Shown: in pieces, positions 54,010 to 63,130 of the stretch
How positions within the stretch are numbered: the stretch's first letter is position 1
Layout: each line of letters starts with the position of its first letter
Source of the DNA: Streptomyces sp. HUAS ZL42
Lineage (GTDB): Bacteria; Actinomycetota; Actinomycetes; Streptomycetales; Streptomycetaceae
Length of the DNA: 64,000 nt
Direction: 5' to 3'
Assembly (NCBI RefSeq): GCF_040782645.1
Contig: NZ_CP160403.1
Location: 1,922,001 to 1,986,000 of the forward strand
Program-made: the position numbers and the translations under genes
The notes under the pieces: generated by a model
Told to the model about the DNA's origin: nothing
What the model saw: the letters and a program-made list of their open reading frames with translations, nothing else
Database searches by the model: none

Positions 54010-54108
54010 GGGGGAACCCACGGGGGAACAGAACAACGGGGGACCACGGGGGACCACGGGGGACCACGGGGGAACGGAAAGACGGGGGAAACGGGGGAAG
54101 CACGGGGG
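54010..54108 (+). repeat. Imperfect tandem repeat with nine G5 runs (G-quadruplex-prone)
   Basis: Nine GGGGG runs at 54010, 54022, 54038, 54048, 54058, 54068, 54084, 54093 and 54104; the central units repeat GGGGGACCAC with a 10-bp period. Lies between the chitinase terminator and the 3' end of the fucosidase gene. No coding potential seen. Confidence 0.85.
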
Positions 54109-54178
54109 CTCGGGTCGGTCGGCCGCTGTCACGGGGAGCGACCGACCGATCCGAAGGAGGACCGCGGGGCCAGCAGGC

Positions 54179-55429
54179 TCAGGAGCGTCCCGGCCCTCGG
54201 TACAGCTCCAGCTCGCCGTCCAACTCCACGGCCAGCACAGTGGCGTACGGGTCGAGGTCCGTCGCGGCCGGCGGATCGATCCACAGCACGCCGACCGCCT
54301 CGTGCAGTCCGCCGACCGTCCGGTGGGCCAGTTCCGTTCCGGTGCCGAGCACGCTGACCCTGCGGACCGGCGTGACCAGACCGCGGACACCGATCTCGGC
54401 GCGCGGGGCGTCGAACAGGGTGAGATAGAGGGTGCGCCGGTCGGCGGAGAGCGTGCTGGGCCCGTAGTGGTGCCCGGCGGGAAGCCCGCGCACCGTGCCG
54501 TACACGGCCTCGGAGTGCCTGTCGATCCACTGCCCCAGTCCTTCCAGGCGCTCGACCTGCGGCTGCGGGATGGTGCCGTCCTCCATGGGTCCGACGTCGA
54601 GCAGCAGGTTTCCGCCCCCGCCGATGGTCTCGGTGAAGTAGCGGATCAGCTGCGGCAGCGACTTGTGGTTGTGGTCGTGGTGCTGGTAGCCCCACGAGTC
54701 GTTGATCGTCAGGCACAGCTCCCAGGGGCCCTCCGGCGGCACGATGGGGGCGCCCTGTTCGGGAGTGGCGTAGTCGCCCTCGCTGAGCATGCGCGCGTTG
54801 AAGACGACATGGGGCACGTACGACCGTACGAGTGCCGCGAGTTCGGGGATGCGCCACTGCTCCTCGCTGCGGTCCCACTCGCCGTCGAACCACATCAGGT
54901 CGGGCCGGTAGCGGGAGGCCAGTTCGCGGATCTGGCCGTCGCGGTAGGCGATGAACCGTTCCCAGGCGTCGAGGTCCTCGTCTTCGGCGGCGACCTCGGA
55001 GTAGCGGTTGTCCTCGAGCTCCGGCGGGCGGCCCGGCTTGCGCGTGGAGGCGTAGTCGGGGTGGTTCCAGTCGGAGTGGGAGTAGTACAGGCCGACCTTG
55101 AGGCCCTTCTCGCGCAGGGCGTCCGCGTAGCCGGAGAGGTAGTCGTGGCCGAGGTTCAGATCGCCGTACGCCGTGTCCCACAGGGCGACACCGTCGTGGT
55201 GGCGGCTGGTGAGCACCGCGTACCTGGCGCCGGCGCGGGCGAACAGGTCCGCCCAGGCCCGCGGGTCGTACTTGGCGCCGGTGAAGCGTTCGAGCTGGGA
55301 CATGTACCGGTCGTGGGGCACGATGTCGTCGTAGAACGACCAGGACTCCTGGACGCCGTCGACGGCGTAGATACCCCAGTGGACGAAGATCCCCAACTTG
55401 GCGTCGGTGAACCAGGGTTGCATGGGCAC
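54179..55429 (-). CDS. Alpha-L-fucosidase, GH29
   Basis: 416 aa. Starts MPMQPWFTDAKLGIFVHWGI with the GH29 TIM barrel; nucleophile Asp182 in LMWFDGEWD. Residues ~330-416 form a small beta domain. No signal peptide, so cytoplasmic action on imported oligosaccharides is likely. GTG start, 4 bp after the mannosidase stop, with AGGTGA upstream. Third gene of the GH4-GH38-GH29 operon. Confidence 0.9.
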   Translation of the reverse strand: MPMQPWFTDAKLGIFVHWGIYAVDGVQESWSFYDDIVPHDRYMSQLERFTGAKYDPRAWADLFARAGARYAVLTSRHHDGVALWDTAYGDLNLGHDYLSGYADALREKGLKVGLYYSHSDWNHPDYASTRKPGRPPELEDNRYSEVAAEDEDLDAWERFIAYRDGQIRELASRYRPDLMWFDGEWDRSEEQWRIPELAALVRSYVPHVVFNARMLSEGDYATPEQGAPIVPPEGPWELCLTINDSWGYQHHDHNHKSLPQLIRYFTETIGGGGNLLLDVGPMEDGTIPQPQVERLEGLGQWIDRHSEAVYGTVRGLPAGHHYGPSTLSADRRTLYLTLFDAPRAEIGVRGLVTPVRRVSVLGTGTELAHRTVGGLHEAVGVLWIDPPAATDLDPYATVLAVELDGELELYRGPGRS

Positions 55430-55433
55430 GGGG

Positions 55434-58400
55434 TCAGCTCACCTCCGCGCGCTGCAGACGCAGGGTCAGGATCTGGAAGGGGCGCAGCTCCACCATGACC
55501 GCGCCCGCCCCGTCGATGTCCGCAGGAGACAGCGGTCGCTCCAGCAGGTCGGTCACCTGGGCGCCGGCGAGCGGGAAGCCCGTGCGCAGCGCACCCCGGG
55601 CGCGGCCGCCACGTGATTCGTACAGGCGCACCACGACGTCGCCCGACTCGTCGTCGGCGAGCTTCACGGCCTCGACGGTCACGCCCTCGCCGTCCACGGA
55701 GACGACCGGCTCGGGCTCGCCCGCCGAATCCGCCACGCGCAGGGGGAGGTTGAGGGCGTAGCCCTCGGCGACCGCGTCCTCGATGCTCGCGCCGGGCAGC
55801 AGCGCGTACGTGAAGCGGTGGCGGCCCTGGTCGGCGCCGGGGTCGGGGACCCGCGGGGCGCGGACCAGGCTGAGGCGGACCGTGGTCGTGGTTCCTCCGT
55901 CCTCACGGACCGTGCGGGAGACGTCGTGCCCGTACGTCGAGTCGTTGATGACCGCGACACCGTAGCCGGGCTCCCCGATGTGCACCCAGCGGTGGCCGGA
56001 GACCTCGAAGCGGGCCGCCTCCCAGGTGGTGTTGGTGTGCGTGGGCCGCTGGACGTGGCCGAACTGGATCTCCGCCGAGGAGTGCGGCGCCCGGATGTCG
56101 ACGGGGAAGCCGGCCTTGAGGATCTTCTCGGCCTCGTGCCAGTCGATGTCGGTCTCGATGTCGACACGGGGACTGCCGGCCCGCACGGTGATCGTCTGGA
56201 TGATCTTCGAGCCCTTGCCGAAGCTCCGCTCCACCCGGATCGCGCCGATCAGCGGGTCCTCCTCGACGACCGTGACCGAGTCGGTGTCGAGCAGGTCGGT
56301 GTAGCGGTTCTTGTAGTGCTTGTCGATGTCCCAGGCGTCCCAGTAGTTCGGGAGGTCGGTGTGCAGCCGCAGCAGGTTGCCCTTGTCGGCGAGGACTTCG
56401 CGGCCACCGGTGCGCAGGTCCCGTACGGAGGCGAGGGTGCCGTCCTCGGCGACCTCGACCCGGACCAGGCCGTTGTCGAGGACGCGGCCGGTGACCGTCA
56501 CGGGGGCCGGTACCGTCGCGGCACCCACGGGCGCGCTGCCGTTCGCCGGTACCTCGACGAACATCGGCACACCGGTGGCCGTACGGACGACCTCGGCGCG
56601 GTCGTACGGGCCGGTGTTGAAGACCCGGGGCCCGCCCCCGCCGCCGAGCGCGGCCACCGCTTCCGCGGTCAGCGCCTCCAACTCCTCGGCCACCCGGGCG
56701 TATTCGGCCTCGGCCTCGCGGTGCACCCAGGCGATCGACGAGCCCGGCAGGATGTCGTGGAACTGGTGCAGCAGGACCGTCTTCCAGAGGCGGTCGAGCT
56801 TCTCGTACGGGTAGGCGTAGCCCGGCGCGTGCAGCGCGGCGGTCGTCGCCCACAACTCGGCCTCGCGCAGGCGGTGTTCGGAGCGCCGGTTGCCCTGCTT
56901 GGTGCGGGCCTGGGAGGTGTACGTGGCCCGGTGCAGCTCCAGGTAGAGCTCGCCGACCCACACCGGGGCGTCCGGGTACTCCTCGCGGGCCTTGGCGAAG
57001 AACGCGTCGGGGTGTTCGACCTCGACCCTCGGGGAGCCCTCCAGGTTCTTCAGACGCCGTGCGCGTTCCATGATCTCGCGGGTGGGGCCGCCTCCGCCGT
57101 CGCCCCAGCCGAAGGGGGCGAGGGAGCGGGTGGCGCCGCCCTTCTCCGCGTAGTTGCGTACCGCGCGGGACATCTCCTCGCCGCTGAAGCGGGCGTTGTA
57201 GGTGTCGACCGGCGGGAAGTGGGTGAAGATGCGGGTGCCGTCGATGCCCTCCCACCAGAAGGTGTGGTGGGGGAACTTGTTGGTCTGGTTCCAGGAGATC
57301 TTCTGGGTGAGGAACCAGTCGTTGCCGGCCAGTTTGGCGAGCTGCGGGTAGGCGGCGGTGTAGCCGAAGGAGTCGGGCAGCCACACGCCCTTGGTCTCGA
57401 TGCCGAAGTGCTCGATGAAGAACCGCTTGCCGTGGATCAGCTGGCGGGCGATCGCCTCGCCGCCGGGCAGGTTGCCGTCGGCCTCGACCCACATGCCGCC
57501 GACCGGCGCCCACTGGCCCTTCTTCACCGACTCCTGGATGCGGGCCCACACGTGCGGGTAGTGGTCACGCACCCACTCGTACTGCTGGGCCTGCGAGCAG
57601 GCGAAGACGAACTCCTCGTACTCGTCGGCGAGGGACGTCACGTTGGAGAACGTCCGGGAGGTCTTGCGCTTGGTCTCCCGGATCGGCCACAGCCACGCCG
57701 AGTCGATGTGCGCGTGACCGACGCCCGAGATCACGTGCGCGCTCGCGTTGGCGGGCTTGGCGAGCACCGGCTCGAGCACGGCGCGTACGTCCGCCGCCGA
57801 GCCGGAGACGTCGTCCAGGTCGAGCCGGTCGAGGGCACGGTCCAGCGCGTGCATGATCTCGTGCCGGCGCGGGTCGTGCTCACCCAGCTCCAGCATCAGC
57901 TCGCGCAGCACCTGTACGTCGAGGTCGAGGTGCCAGACCTCCTCGTCCAGTACGGCTATGTCGGCGCGCCGGAAGGTGTACAGCGGCTCGTCGCCCGCGG
58001 TGAGCACATCGCCCAGCGGGGTCGGCGCGGCGAAGTCGCCTGCGAGGATGTCGGGGTTGGAGGCCGCCTCGACCAGGTAGTCGATGTCCTCCCCGCCGAC
58101 CGCCGGGTTGGCGATCGGCACGTACTGGTTGAGCGGGTTGACCGCCTTCAGCGGCCTGCCGTCGGTGAGGTGGACCAGGGCCTCGGCCTGGTTGCCCGGC
58201 CAGTCGCCCACGAAGCCGAGGTCGATGACCGCCTCGACGCGCCTTCCGGCCCACTCGGCGGGCACCTGCCCGCGCATCCGGAACCAGGTCGTGCCCCAGG
58301 GCGGGCCCCAGGGGGTGCCCATGGCGAAGGGTTCGTACCGGGCGGACGCGGCCTCCTCGAACGGGACCGGCTCCCCCGGAGCCTGCCAGGCCTCCACCGC

Positions 58401-58493
58401 GAGGGCGACGGTGGCCGAGTAGATCGCGGGCTTGATGCGTTGGTCGTGGAGGCGTTGTACGCGCTCCTCGATCCGGCGGCGTTCGTCGTGCAT
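55434..58493 (-). CDS. Alpha-mannosidase, GH38
   Basis: 1019 aa. Zinc-site motif GHAHIDSAW (His260, Asp264), nucleophile region LPDSFGYTAAYPQL (Asp374), and HQFHDILPGSS. A long C-terminal beta-rich region is typical for GH38. No signal peptide, so intracellular. Preceded by a LacI-like palindrome at 58524 and followed by the fucosidase. Confidence 0.92.
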   Translation of the reverse strand: MHDERRRIEERVQRLHDQRIKPAIYSATVALAVEAWQAPGEPVPFEEAASARYEPFAMGTPWGPPWGTTWFRMRGQVPAEWAGRRVEAVIDLGFVGDWPGNQAEALVHLTDGRPLKAVNPLNQYVPIANPAVGGEDIDYLVEAASNPDILAGDFAAPTPLGDVLTAGDEPLYTFRRADIAVLDEEVWHLDLDVQVLRELMLELGEHDPRRHEIMHALDRALDRLDLDDVSGSAADVRAVLEPVLAKPANASAHVISGVGHAHIDSAWLWPIRETKRKTSRTFSNVTSLADEYEEFVFACSQAQQYEWVRDHYPHVWARIQESVKKGQWAPVGGMWVEADGNLPGGEAIARQLIHGKRFFIEHFGIETKGVWLPDSFGYTAAYPQLAKLAGNDWFLTQKISWNQTNKFPHHTFWWEGIDGTRIFTHFPPVDTYNARFSGEEMSRAVRNYAEKGGATRSLAPFGWGDGGGGPTREIMERARRLKNLEGSPRVEVEHPDAFFAKAREEYPDAPVWVGELYLELHRATYTSQARTKQGNRRSEHRLREAELWATTAALHAPGYAYPYEKLDRLWKTVLLHQFHDILPGSSIAWVHREAEAEYARVAEELEALTAEAVAALGGGGGPRVFNTGPYDRAEVVRTATGVPMFVEVPANGSAPVGAATVPAPVTVTGRVLDNGLVRVEVAEDGTLASVRDLRTGGREVLADKGNLLRLHTDLPNYWDAWDIDKHYKNRYTDLLDTDSVTVVEEDPLIGAIRVERSFGKGSKIIQTITVRAGSPRVDIETDIDWHEAEKILKAGFPVDIRAPHSSAEIQFGHVQRPTHTNTTWEAARFEVSGHRWVHIGEPGYGVAVINDSTYGHDVSRTVREDGGTTTTVRLSLVRAPRVPDPGADQGRHRFTYALLPGASIEDAVAEGYALNLPLRVADSAGEPEPVVSVDGEGVTVEAVKLADDESGDVVVRLYESRGGRARGALRTGFPLAGAQVTDLLERPLSPADIDGAGAVMVELRPFQILTLRLQRAEVS

Positions 58494-58523
58494 GAAGGGT
58501 CTCCAGGGAGGGAGCGAGCGGGG

Positions 58524-58537
58524 AGAAAGCGCTTTCT
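58524..58537. promoter_or_regulatory. 14-bp palindrome, LacI-family operator-like
   Basis: AGAAAGCGCTTTCT, a perfect palindrome with the central CG typical of LacI-family sites, in the 53-bp gap between the GH4 stop and the GH38 start. No LacI gene is in the window. Confidence 0.65.
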
Positions 58538-58546
58538 GGTTAGCGT

Positions 58547-59884
58547 CTACCTAAGGTACGCCAGACCCGGATGGACTTCGGTGTAGCCCCCGAGGAGCCT
58601 GCGGGCCACGTTGACCGAGTCGACCAGCGGATGCAGCGCGAAGGCCTTCACAGCCGTGGCGCGGGAGCCGGACGCGGCGGCGGACAGCACTTCACGTTCG
58701 ACCGCCTTCACCGCGCAGACCAGTCCTGTCGCGTGATCGGGCAGCGGGTCCACGGCCACCGGGTGCGCGCCGTTGGCGTCGACCAGGCACGGCACCTCGA
58801 TGACGGCCTCGGAGTCCAGCACGGAAAGAGTGCCGCGGTTGCGGACGTTGAGGATCAGGGTGGTGCGCTCGTCGCGGGCGATGGCCCGCATCAGCGCCAG
58901 GGCGACCTTCTCGTAGCCGCCGGACAGGTCGTCGGCGTGGCGTTCGCCCGCGCCCGCCGTCTCCCGGTTCTCGGACATGTACGTCGCCTCGCGCTCGGCA
59001 CGCGTGCGGTCCCAGGCCGCCAGGGCCGAGGCGTCCGGGTTCCTCATCTCCTCGTAGAAGTGCGCCTGCTGGTCGCGCAGGAAGGCGCCGCGGGTGCGGG
59101 CGGCGCCCTGGTAGGCGTGTACGGCTTCCCGGTTGAAGTAGTAGTAGTGCAGGTACTCGTTCGGGATCGCGCCGAGCGACTGCAGCCAGTCGACGCCGAA
59201 GAGCTTGCCCTCCTCGAAGGAGCCGAGCAGATCCGGGTCGGCGAGCAGCCGCGGGAGCTCGTCCCGGCCTGCGACGCGCAGGCCGCGCACCCAGCCGAGG
59301 TGGTTGAGGCCGACGTAGTCGATCCACGCCTCCTTCGGGTCCGCGCCCAGTACCCGGGCGATACGGCGGCCGAGGCCGACCGGCGAGTCGCAGATGCCGA
59401 TGACACGGTCGCCGAGGTGGCGGGACATGGCCTCGGTGACCAGTCCGGCCGGGTTGGTGAAGTTGATGACCCAGGCGTCGGGGGCCAGGCGGGCCACCCG
59501 CTGCGCGATGTCGACCGCGACGGGCACGGTCCGCAGCCCGTAGGCGATGCCGCCCGCACCGACCGTCTCCTGACCGAGGACGCCCTCGGCCAGCGCCACC
59601 CGCTCGTCGTTCGCGCGGCCCTCGAGACCGCCGACGCGGATCGCCGAGAACACGAAGTCGGCGCCGCGCAGGGCCGCGTCGAGGTCGGTGGTGGCGGTCA
59701 CCTCGGGCGCGCCGGGCACGCCCGCCGCCTGCTCGGCGAGCACCCGGGTCACGGCGGAGAGCCTCGCCGCGTCCAGGTCGTGCAGCACGACCCGGGTGAC
59801 CCGGCCCTCCGCGCGGTCCCCGAGGAGCGCTCCGTACACGAGCGGCACACGGAATCCGCCGCCGCCCAGAATCGTCAGCTTCAC
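58547..59884 (-). CDS. GH4-family glycosidase (6-phospho-glycosidase-like)
   Basis: 445 aa. NAD-binding start LTILGGGGFRVPLVYGAL, then FTNPAGLVTEA, ICDSPVGLG with the metal-binding Cys, and LNHLGWVRG with His. GH4 enzymes use NAD+ and Mn2+ for redox-assisted hydrolysis of (often phosphorylated) glycosides. GTG overlaps the DeoR stop (GTGA). Confidence 0.9.
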   Translation of the reverse strand: MKLTILGGGGFRVPLVYGALLGDRAEGRVTRVVLHDLDAARLSAVTRVLAEQAAGVPGAPEVTATTDLDAALRGADFVFSAIRVGGLEGRANDERVALAEGVLGQETVGAGGIAYGLRTVPVAVDIAQRVARLAPDAWVINFTNPAGLVTEAMSRHLGDRVIGICDSPVGLGRRIARVLGADPKEAWIDYVGLNHLGWVRGLRVAGRDELPRLLADPDLLGSFEEGKLFGVDWLQSLGAIPNEYLHYYYFNREAVHAYQGAARTRGAFLRDQQAHFYEEMRNPDASALAAWDRTRAEREATYMSENRETAGAGERHADDLSGGYEKVALALMRAIARDERTTLILNVRNRGTLSVLDSEAVIEVPCLVDANGAHPVAVDPLPDHATGLVCAVKAVEREVLSAAASGSRATAVKAFALHPLVDSVNVARRLLGGYTEVHPGLAYLR

Positions 59885-60666
59885 ACCGGCACCTTTCCTG
59901 CCACCATCACCTCGACGCCCGCCTCCTCCAGGGCGGACCGGGTCGCCGGGTCGATCGGCGCGTCGGTCACCAGCACGTCCAGGTCCGAGGGATCGCACAC
60001 CTTCGCCATACCCGTTCCCGGGAACTTCGCCGAGTCGGCGAGCAGGACGACCTTGCCGCCGGCCTTGATCATGGCCCGCTTGACCGGCACCTCGACGACC
60101 GTCGTGTCCATCACCTGCCCGCCCGGCCGCACTCCGCTGGTGCCGAGGAAGAGCCAGTCGGCGTGCAGCTGGCGCAGGTTGTCCTCGGTGAGGAAGCCGA
60201 CCAGGGAGCGGTACTCGCGGCGGACCATGCCGCCGAGCAGCACCAGCTCGATGCCCTCGTCGTCCGCGAGCTCCTCGTAGACCACCAGGTTGCTGGTGAT
60301 CACGGTGAGGCGGCGGCCGTGCAGCTGGCGGGCCAGCCGGAAGGCCGTGGTGCCGATGTCCAGCAGCACCGACTGACCGTCCGTGATCATCGCCGCCGCG
60401 TGCACGGCTATGGCGTCCTTCTCCGGCACCCGCACCTCGGCGACCTCGGCGAAGGGCTGGTCCCCCTCCTCGACGACGGCGCCGCCGTGTACGCGCGTGA
60501 GGAGGCCGTCCTCCTCGAGCTTGACCAGGTCACGCCTGATGGTGGCGGGGCTCACACCCAGCTGCTCGGAGAGATCGGTCACGGCCGCGGGCCCGCCTGA
60601 GCGCAGGGCCCGCAGGATGAGTTGGTGTCGTCGTTCTGCCAGCACAGCATGAACACTACTCGTCAT
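59881..60666 (-). CDS. DeoR-family transcriptional regulator
   Basis: 261 aa. HTH at ~20-60 (VTDLSEQLGVSPATIRRDLV), then the sugar-phosphate isomerase-like sensor domain (LLDIGTTAFRLARQL, VLLADSAKF). Likely senses a sugar phosphate and controls the downstream glycosidases and the divergent kinase-transporter genes. Poor ribosome-binding site; may be leaderless. Confidence 0.88.
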   Translation of the reverse strand: MTSSVHAVLAERRHQLILRALRSGGPAAVTDLSEQLGVSPATIRRDLVKLEEDGLLTRVHGGAVVEEGDQPFAEVAEVRVPEKDAIAVHAAAMITDGQSVLLDIGTTAFRLARQLHGRRLTVITSNLVVYEELADDEGIELVLLGGMVRREYRSLVGFLTEDNLRQLHADWLFLGTSGVRPGGQVMDTTVVEVPVKRAMIKAGGKVVLLADSAKFPGTGMAKVCDPSDLDVLVTDAPIDPATRSALEEAGVEVMVAGKVPV

Positions 60667-60681
60667 TGTCGATCATTTCTA

Positions 60682-60697
60682 TGCTCACTTCTGCTCA
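60682..60697. promoter_or_regulatory. Direct-repeat operator candidate between deoR-like and pfkB-like genes
   Basis: TGCTCA at 60682-60687 and 60692-60697, 10-bp period, each preceded by TTCT-like sequence. A TTGACC -35 with CACGAT -10 (18-bp spacing) for the plus strand begins at 60702. Tandem repeats are the usual DeoR target form. Confidence 0.45.
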
Positions 60698-60781
60698 GGT
60701 ATTGACCAATGTCGCCGGAGCGCAGCACGATTCCGGGCATCGCATGGGAAGAGTTCCGGCGCCCGACGAGAGGACCCACCT

Positions 60782-61801
60782 GTGGACGACGACCGGCCCG
60801 ACGTCCTGCTCACCGGGCTGCTCTTCTACGACCTCGTCCTCACGGGTCTGGGCGGGCCGCCGACGCCGGGCGAGGAGATCTGGACGGCCGGCATGGGCTG
60901 CGGCCCCGGCGGCATCGCCAACCTGGCGGTCGCCGCGTCCCGCTTCGGCCTGAGGACCTCGCTGGCCACGGTCTTCGGCGACGACTTCTACGGCGAGTAC
61001 TGCCGTGACGTCCTCGACGACCAAGAAGGCGTCGACCTCTCCCTCTCCCGCACCGCCGACGGCTGGCCCACTCCGGTCACCGTCTCGCTCGCGCAGGGCG
61101 GCGACCGCGCCCTGGTCACCCACGGCCAGGAACCGCCGTACTCGCAGGACGCCCTGATGGGCGACCCGCCCGAGGCGCGCACGGCCCTCGTGCACATCGA
61201 GGCCGAGCCGCGCGCCTGGCTCGCCAAGGCTGCCGCGAACGGCACGCAGATCTACGCCGATGTCGGCTGGGACCCCACCCAGCAGTGGTCCACCGACCTG
61301 CTCGACCAGCTCGCGCTGTGCCACGCCTTCCTCCCCAACGAGACCGAGGCGATGGCCTACACCCGCACCGACAGCGTGATCGCGGCGCTCGGCACGCTCT
61401 CCGAACTGGTGCCGGTGGCCGTGGTCACGCGGGGCGGCGACGGCGCCGTCGCCGTCGACCAGACGACCGGCGAGTACGCGGACGTACCCGCCCTCGACAT
61501 CGATGTCGTGGACGCGACGGGCGCCGGCGACGTCTTCGGCGCGAGCTTCGTCGCGGCCTCGCTCGGCGGCTGGCCGCTCGAGGAGCGGCTGCGGTTCGCG
61601 GTCCTCGCCGCGGGGCTCTCCGTCCGGCACCACGGCGGGGCCCTTGCCGCACCCGGTTGGTACGGCGTCGACCGCTGGTGGCGCTCGCTGACCGACCCCG
61701 AACCGAAGCGGGCGTACGGCTTCCTCGCGGACCGGCTGCCGGCCGATCCCGGTCCGCCCGTCCGCTACGCCCCGGTGACCCCGCCCGCACGGCAGCACTG
61801 A
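60782..61801 (+). CDS. PfkB-family carbohydrate kinase
   Basis: 339 aa. Ribokinase fold; anion hole and catalytic base in DATGAGDVFGASF (Asp250). GTG start with GAGAGGA. Would phosphorylate a sugar released by the adjacent glycosidases; substrate not deducible. Confidence 0.9.
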   Translation: MDDDRPDVLLTGLLFYDLVLTGLGGPPTPGEEIWTAGMGCGPGGIANLAVAASRFGLRTSLATVFGDDFYGEYCRDVLDDQEGVDLSLSRTADGWPTPVTVSLAQGGDRALVTHGQEPPYSQDALMGDPPEARTALVHIEAEPRAWLAKAAANGTQIYADVGWDPTQQWSTDLLDQLALCHAFLPNETEAMAYTRTDSVIAALGTLSELVPVAVVTRGGDGAVAVDQTTGEYADVPALDIDVVDATGAGDVFGASFVAASLGGWPLEERLRFAVLAAGLSVRHHGGALAAPGWYGVDRWWRSLTDPEPKRAYGFLADRLPADPGPPVRYAPVTPPARQH

Positions 61802-61843
61802 CCCCCCACACATGCTCAAGAGATTTGAAAGGCGGTGGGAGCT

Positions 61844-63130
61844 GTGCGGCTCTCACGAAGAGGCCTCCTGCGTGCGAGCCTGGCCGGTACGGCCGCCACG
61901 GCGCTCGGCGGCCTCGCGTCCGGCTGTGCCGTTCCGACCGGTTCGACCGGCCGGAACATGGTCCTGTGGTACTGGGACGGCGGCCTGGGCGACACGGTCG
62001 TCGAGAGGGCCAGGGCCCGTTACGGCAGCACGGTCGACCTCCAGGCCATCAAGATCGGCGGCTACTACCGCTCAAAGCTGATCACCACGATGGCCGGCGG
62101 CGCCCACATCCCCGACATCGCGGGCCTCAAGGGCGAGGACATGGCGTCCTACCTGCCCAACGCCGAGCAGTTCGTGGACCTGCGCACGCTCGGCGCGGAC
62201 AAGTACAGGCGCCGGTACCTGCCGTGGAAGTGGGACCAGGGCATCGCCGACGACGGCTCGATGGTCGGCTTCCCGATCGACTGCGGCCCCGTGGCGCACT
62301 TCTACCAGTACGCCGTCTTCCGGAAGGCGGGACTCCCCCACGAGCCCGCCGACGTGTCCGCGGAACTGAACACCTGGGAGAAGTTCTTCGCTGCGGGCGA
62401 GCAGCTCGGGAAGCGGATACCGGGGACGTATCTGCTCACCGACGTCAACGCCGTCTTCGAGAACGCGGTCCAGCAGGGCAGCAAGCGGTACGTCGACAAG
62501 GACCGCCACTTCATCGGCGACCAGGACCATGTGCGCACCGCCTGGGCGCTCGCCGTGGAGGCCAAGCGGCGCAGGATCGTCTCGAACATCGTCAACGGGA
62601 CGCCGGACCAGCTGTCGGCCATCGAGGAGGGGAAGCTGCCCAGCCAGCTGGGCGCCTCCTGGGCCACCAACGACATCAAGAACGGTGTGCCGAAGACCAA
62701 GGGCAGATGGCGGGTGGCCGACATGCCCGTGCGGCCGTCCAACAACGGCGGCTCGTTCCTGTCGATCACCAAGGCGTGCCGGGATCCTGAGCAGGCCTTC
62801 CGGATCATCACCTGGCTGCTCGACGCGGCCAACCAGGCGCAGGGCTTCGTCGACGCCGGGCTGTTCCCGTCCACTCCCGCCTCGTACGGCCTGAGGCAAC
62901 TGCGCGAGCCCGACCCGTTCTTCGGCGGCCAGGTCACGATGGACGTCTTCGGGCCCGCCGCGCAGAAGATCGCGGTCGCCTACAACAGCCCGTACGACGT
63001 GGCGCTCGGGCAGCCGATCAAGGACGAGATCAAGAACGTCGGCGTCCTCGGCAAGGACCCGAAGAAGGCCTGGAGTGACGCCATGAGCAAGTGCCGGCGC
63101 ATCGCGAAGCATCTGGGGGTGAGCTACTGA
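61844..63130 (+). CDS. Sugar ABC transporter substrate-binding lipoprotein (Tat type)
   Basis: 428 aa from the GTG at 61844; a GTG at 61835 adds three residues. Twin-arginine LSRRGLLRA, hydrophobic stretch, and lipobox LASGC. The mature part is a family-1 extracellular solute-binding protein (LWYWDGGLGDTVVERARARY, GSFLSITKACRDPEQAFRII). Stop overlaps the permease ATG. Binds an oligosaccharide or glycoside outside the cell. Confidence 0.88.
   Translation: MRLSRRGLLRASLAGTAATALGGLASGCAVPTGSTGRNMVLWYWDGGLGDTVVERARARYGSTVDLQAIKIGGYYRSKLITTMAGGAHIPDIAGLKGEDMASYLPNAEQFVDLRTLGADKYRRRYLPWKWDQGIADDGSMVGFPIDCGPVAHFYQYAVFRKAGLPHEPADVSAELNTWEKFFAAGEQLGKRIPGTYLLTDVNAVFENAVQQGSKRYVDKDRHFIGDQDHVRTAWALAVEAKRRRIVSNIVNGTPDQLSAIEEGKLPSQLGASWATNDIKNGVPKTKGRWRVADMPVRPSNNGGSFLSITKACRDPEQAFRIITWLLDAANQAQGFVDAGLFPSTPASYGLRQLREPDPFFGGQVTMDVFGPAAQKIAVAYNSPYDVALGQPIKDEIKNVGVLGKDPKKAWSDAMSKCRRIAKHLGVSY

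Noticed and set aside
54010..54108. CRISPR-like array
   Set aside because: Units are ~10 bp with no unique spacers and no cas genes nearby; a simple G-rich tandem repeat.
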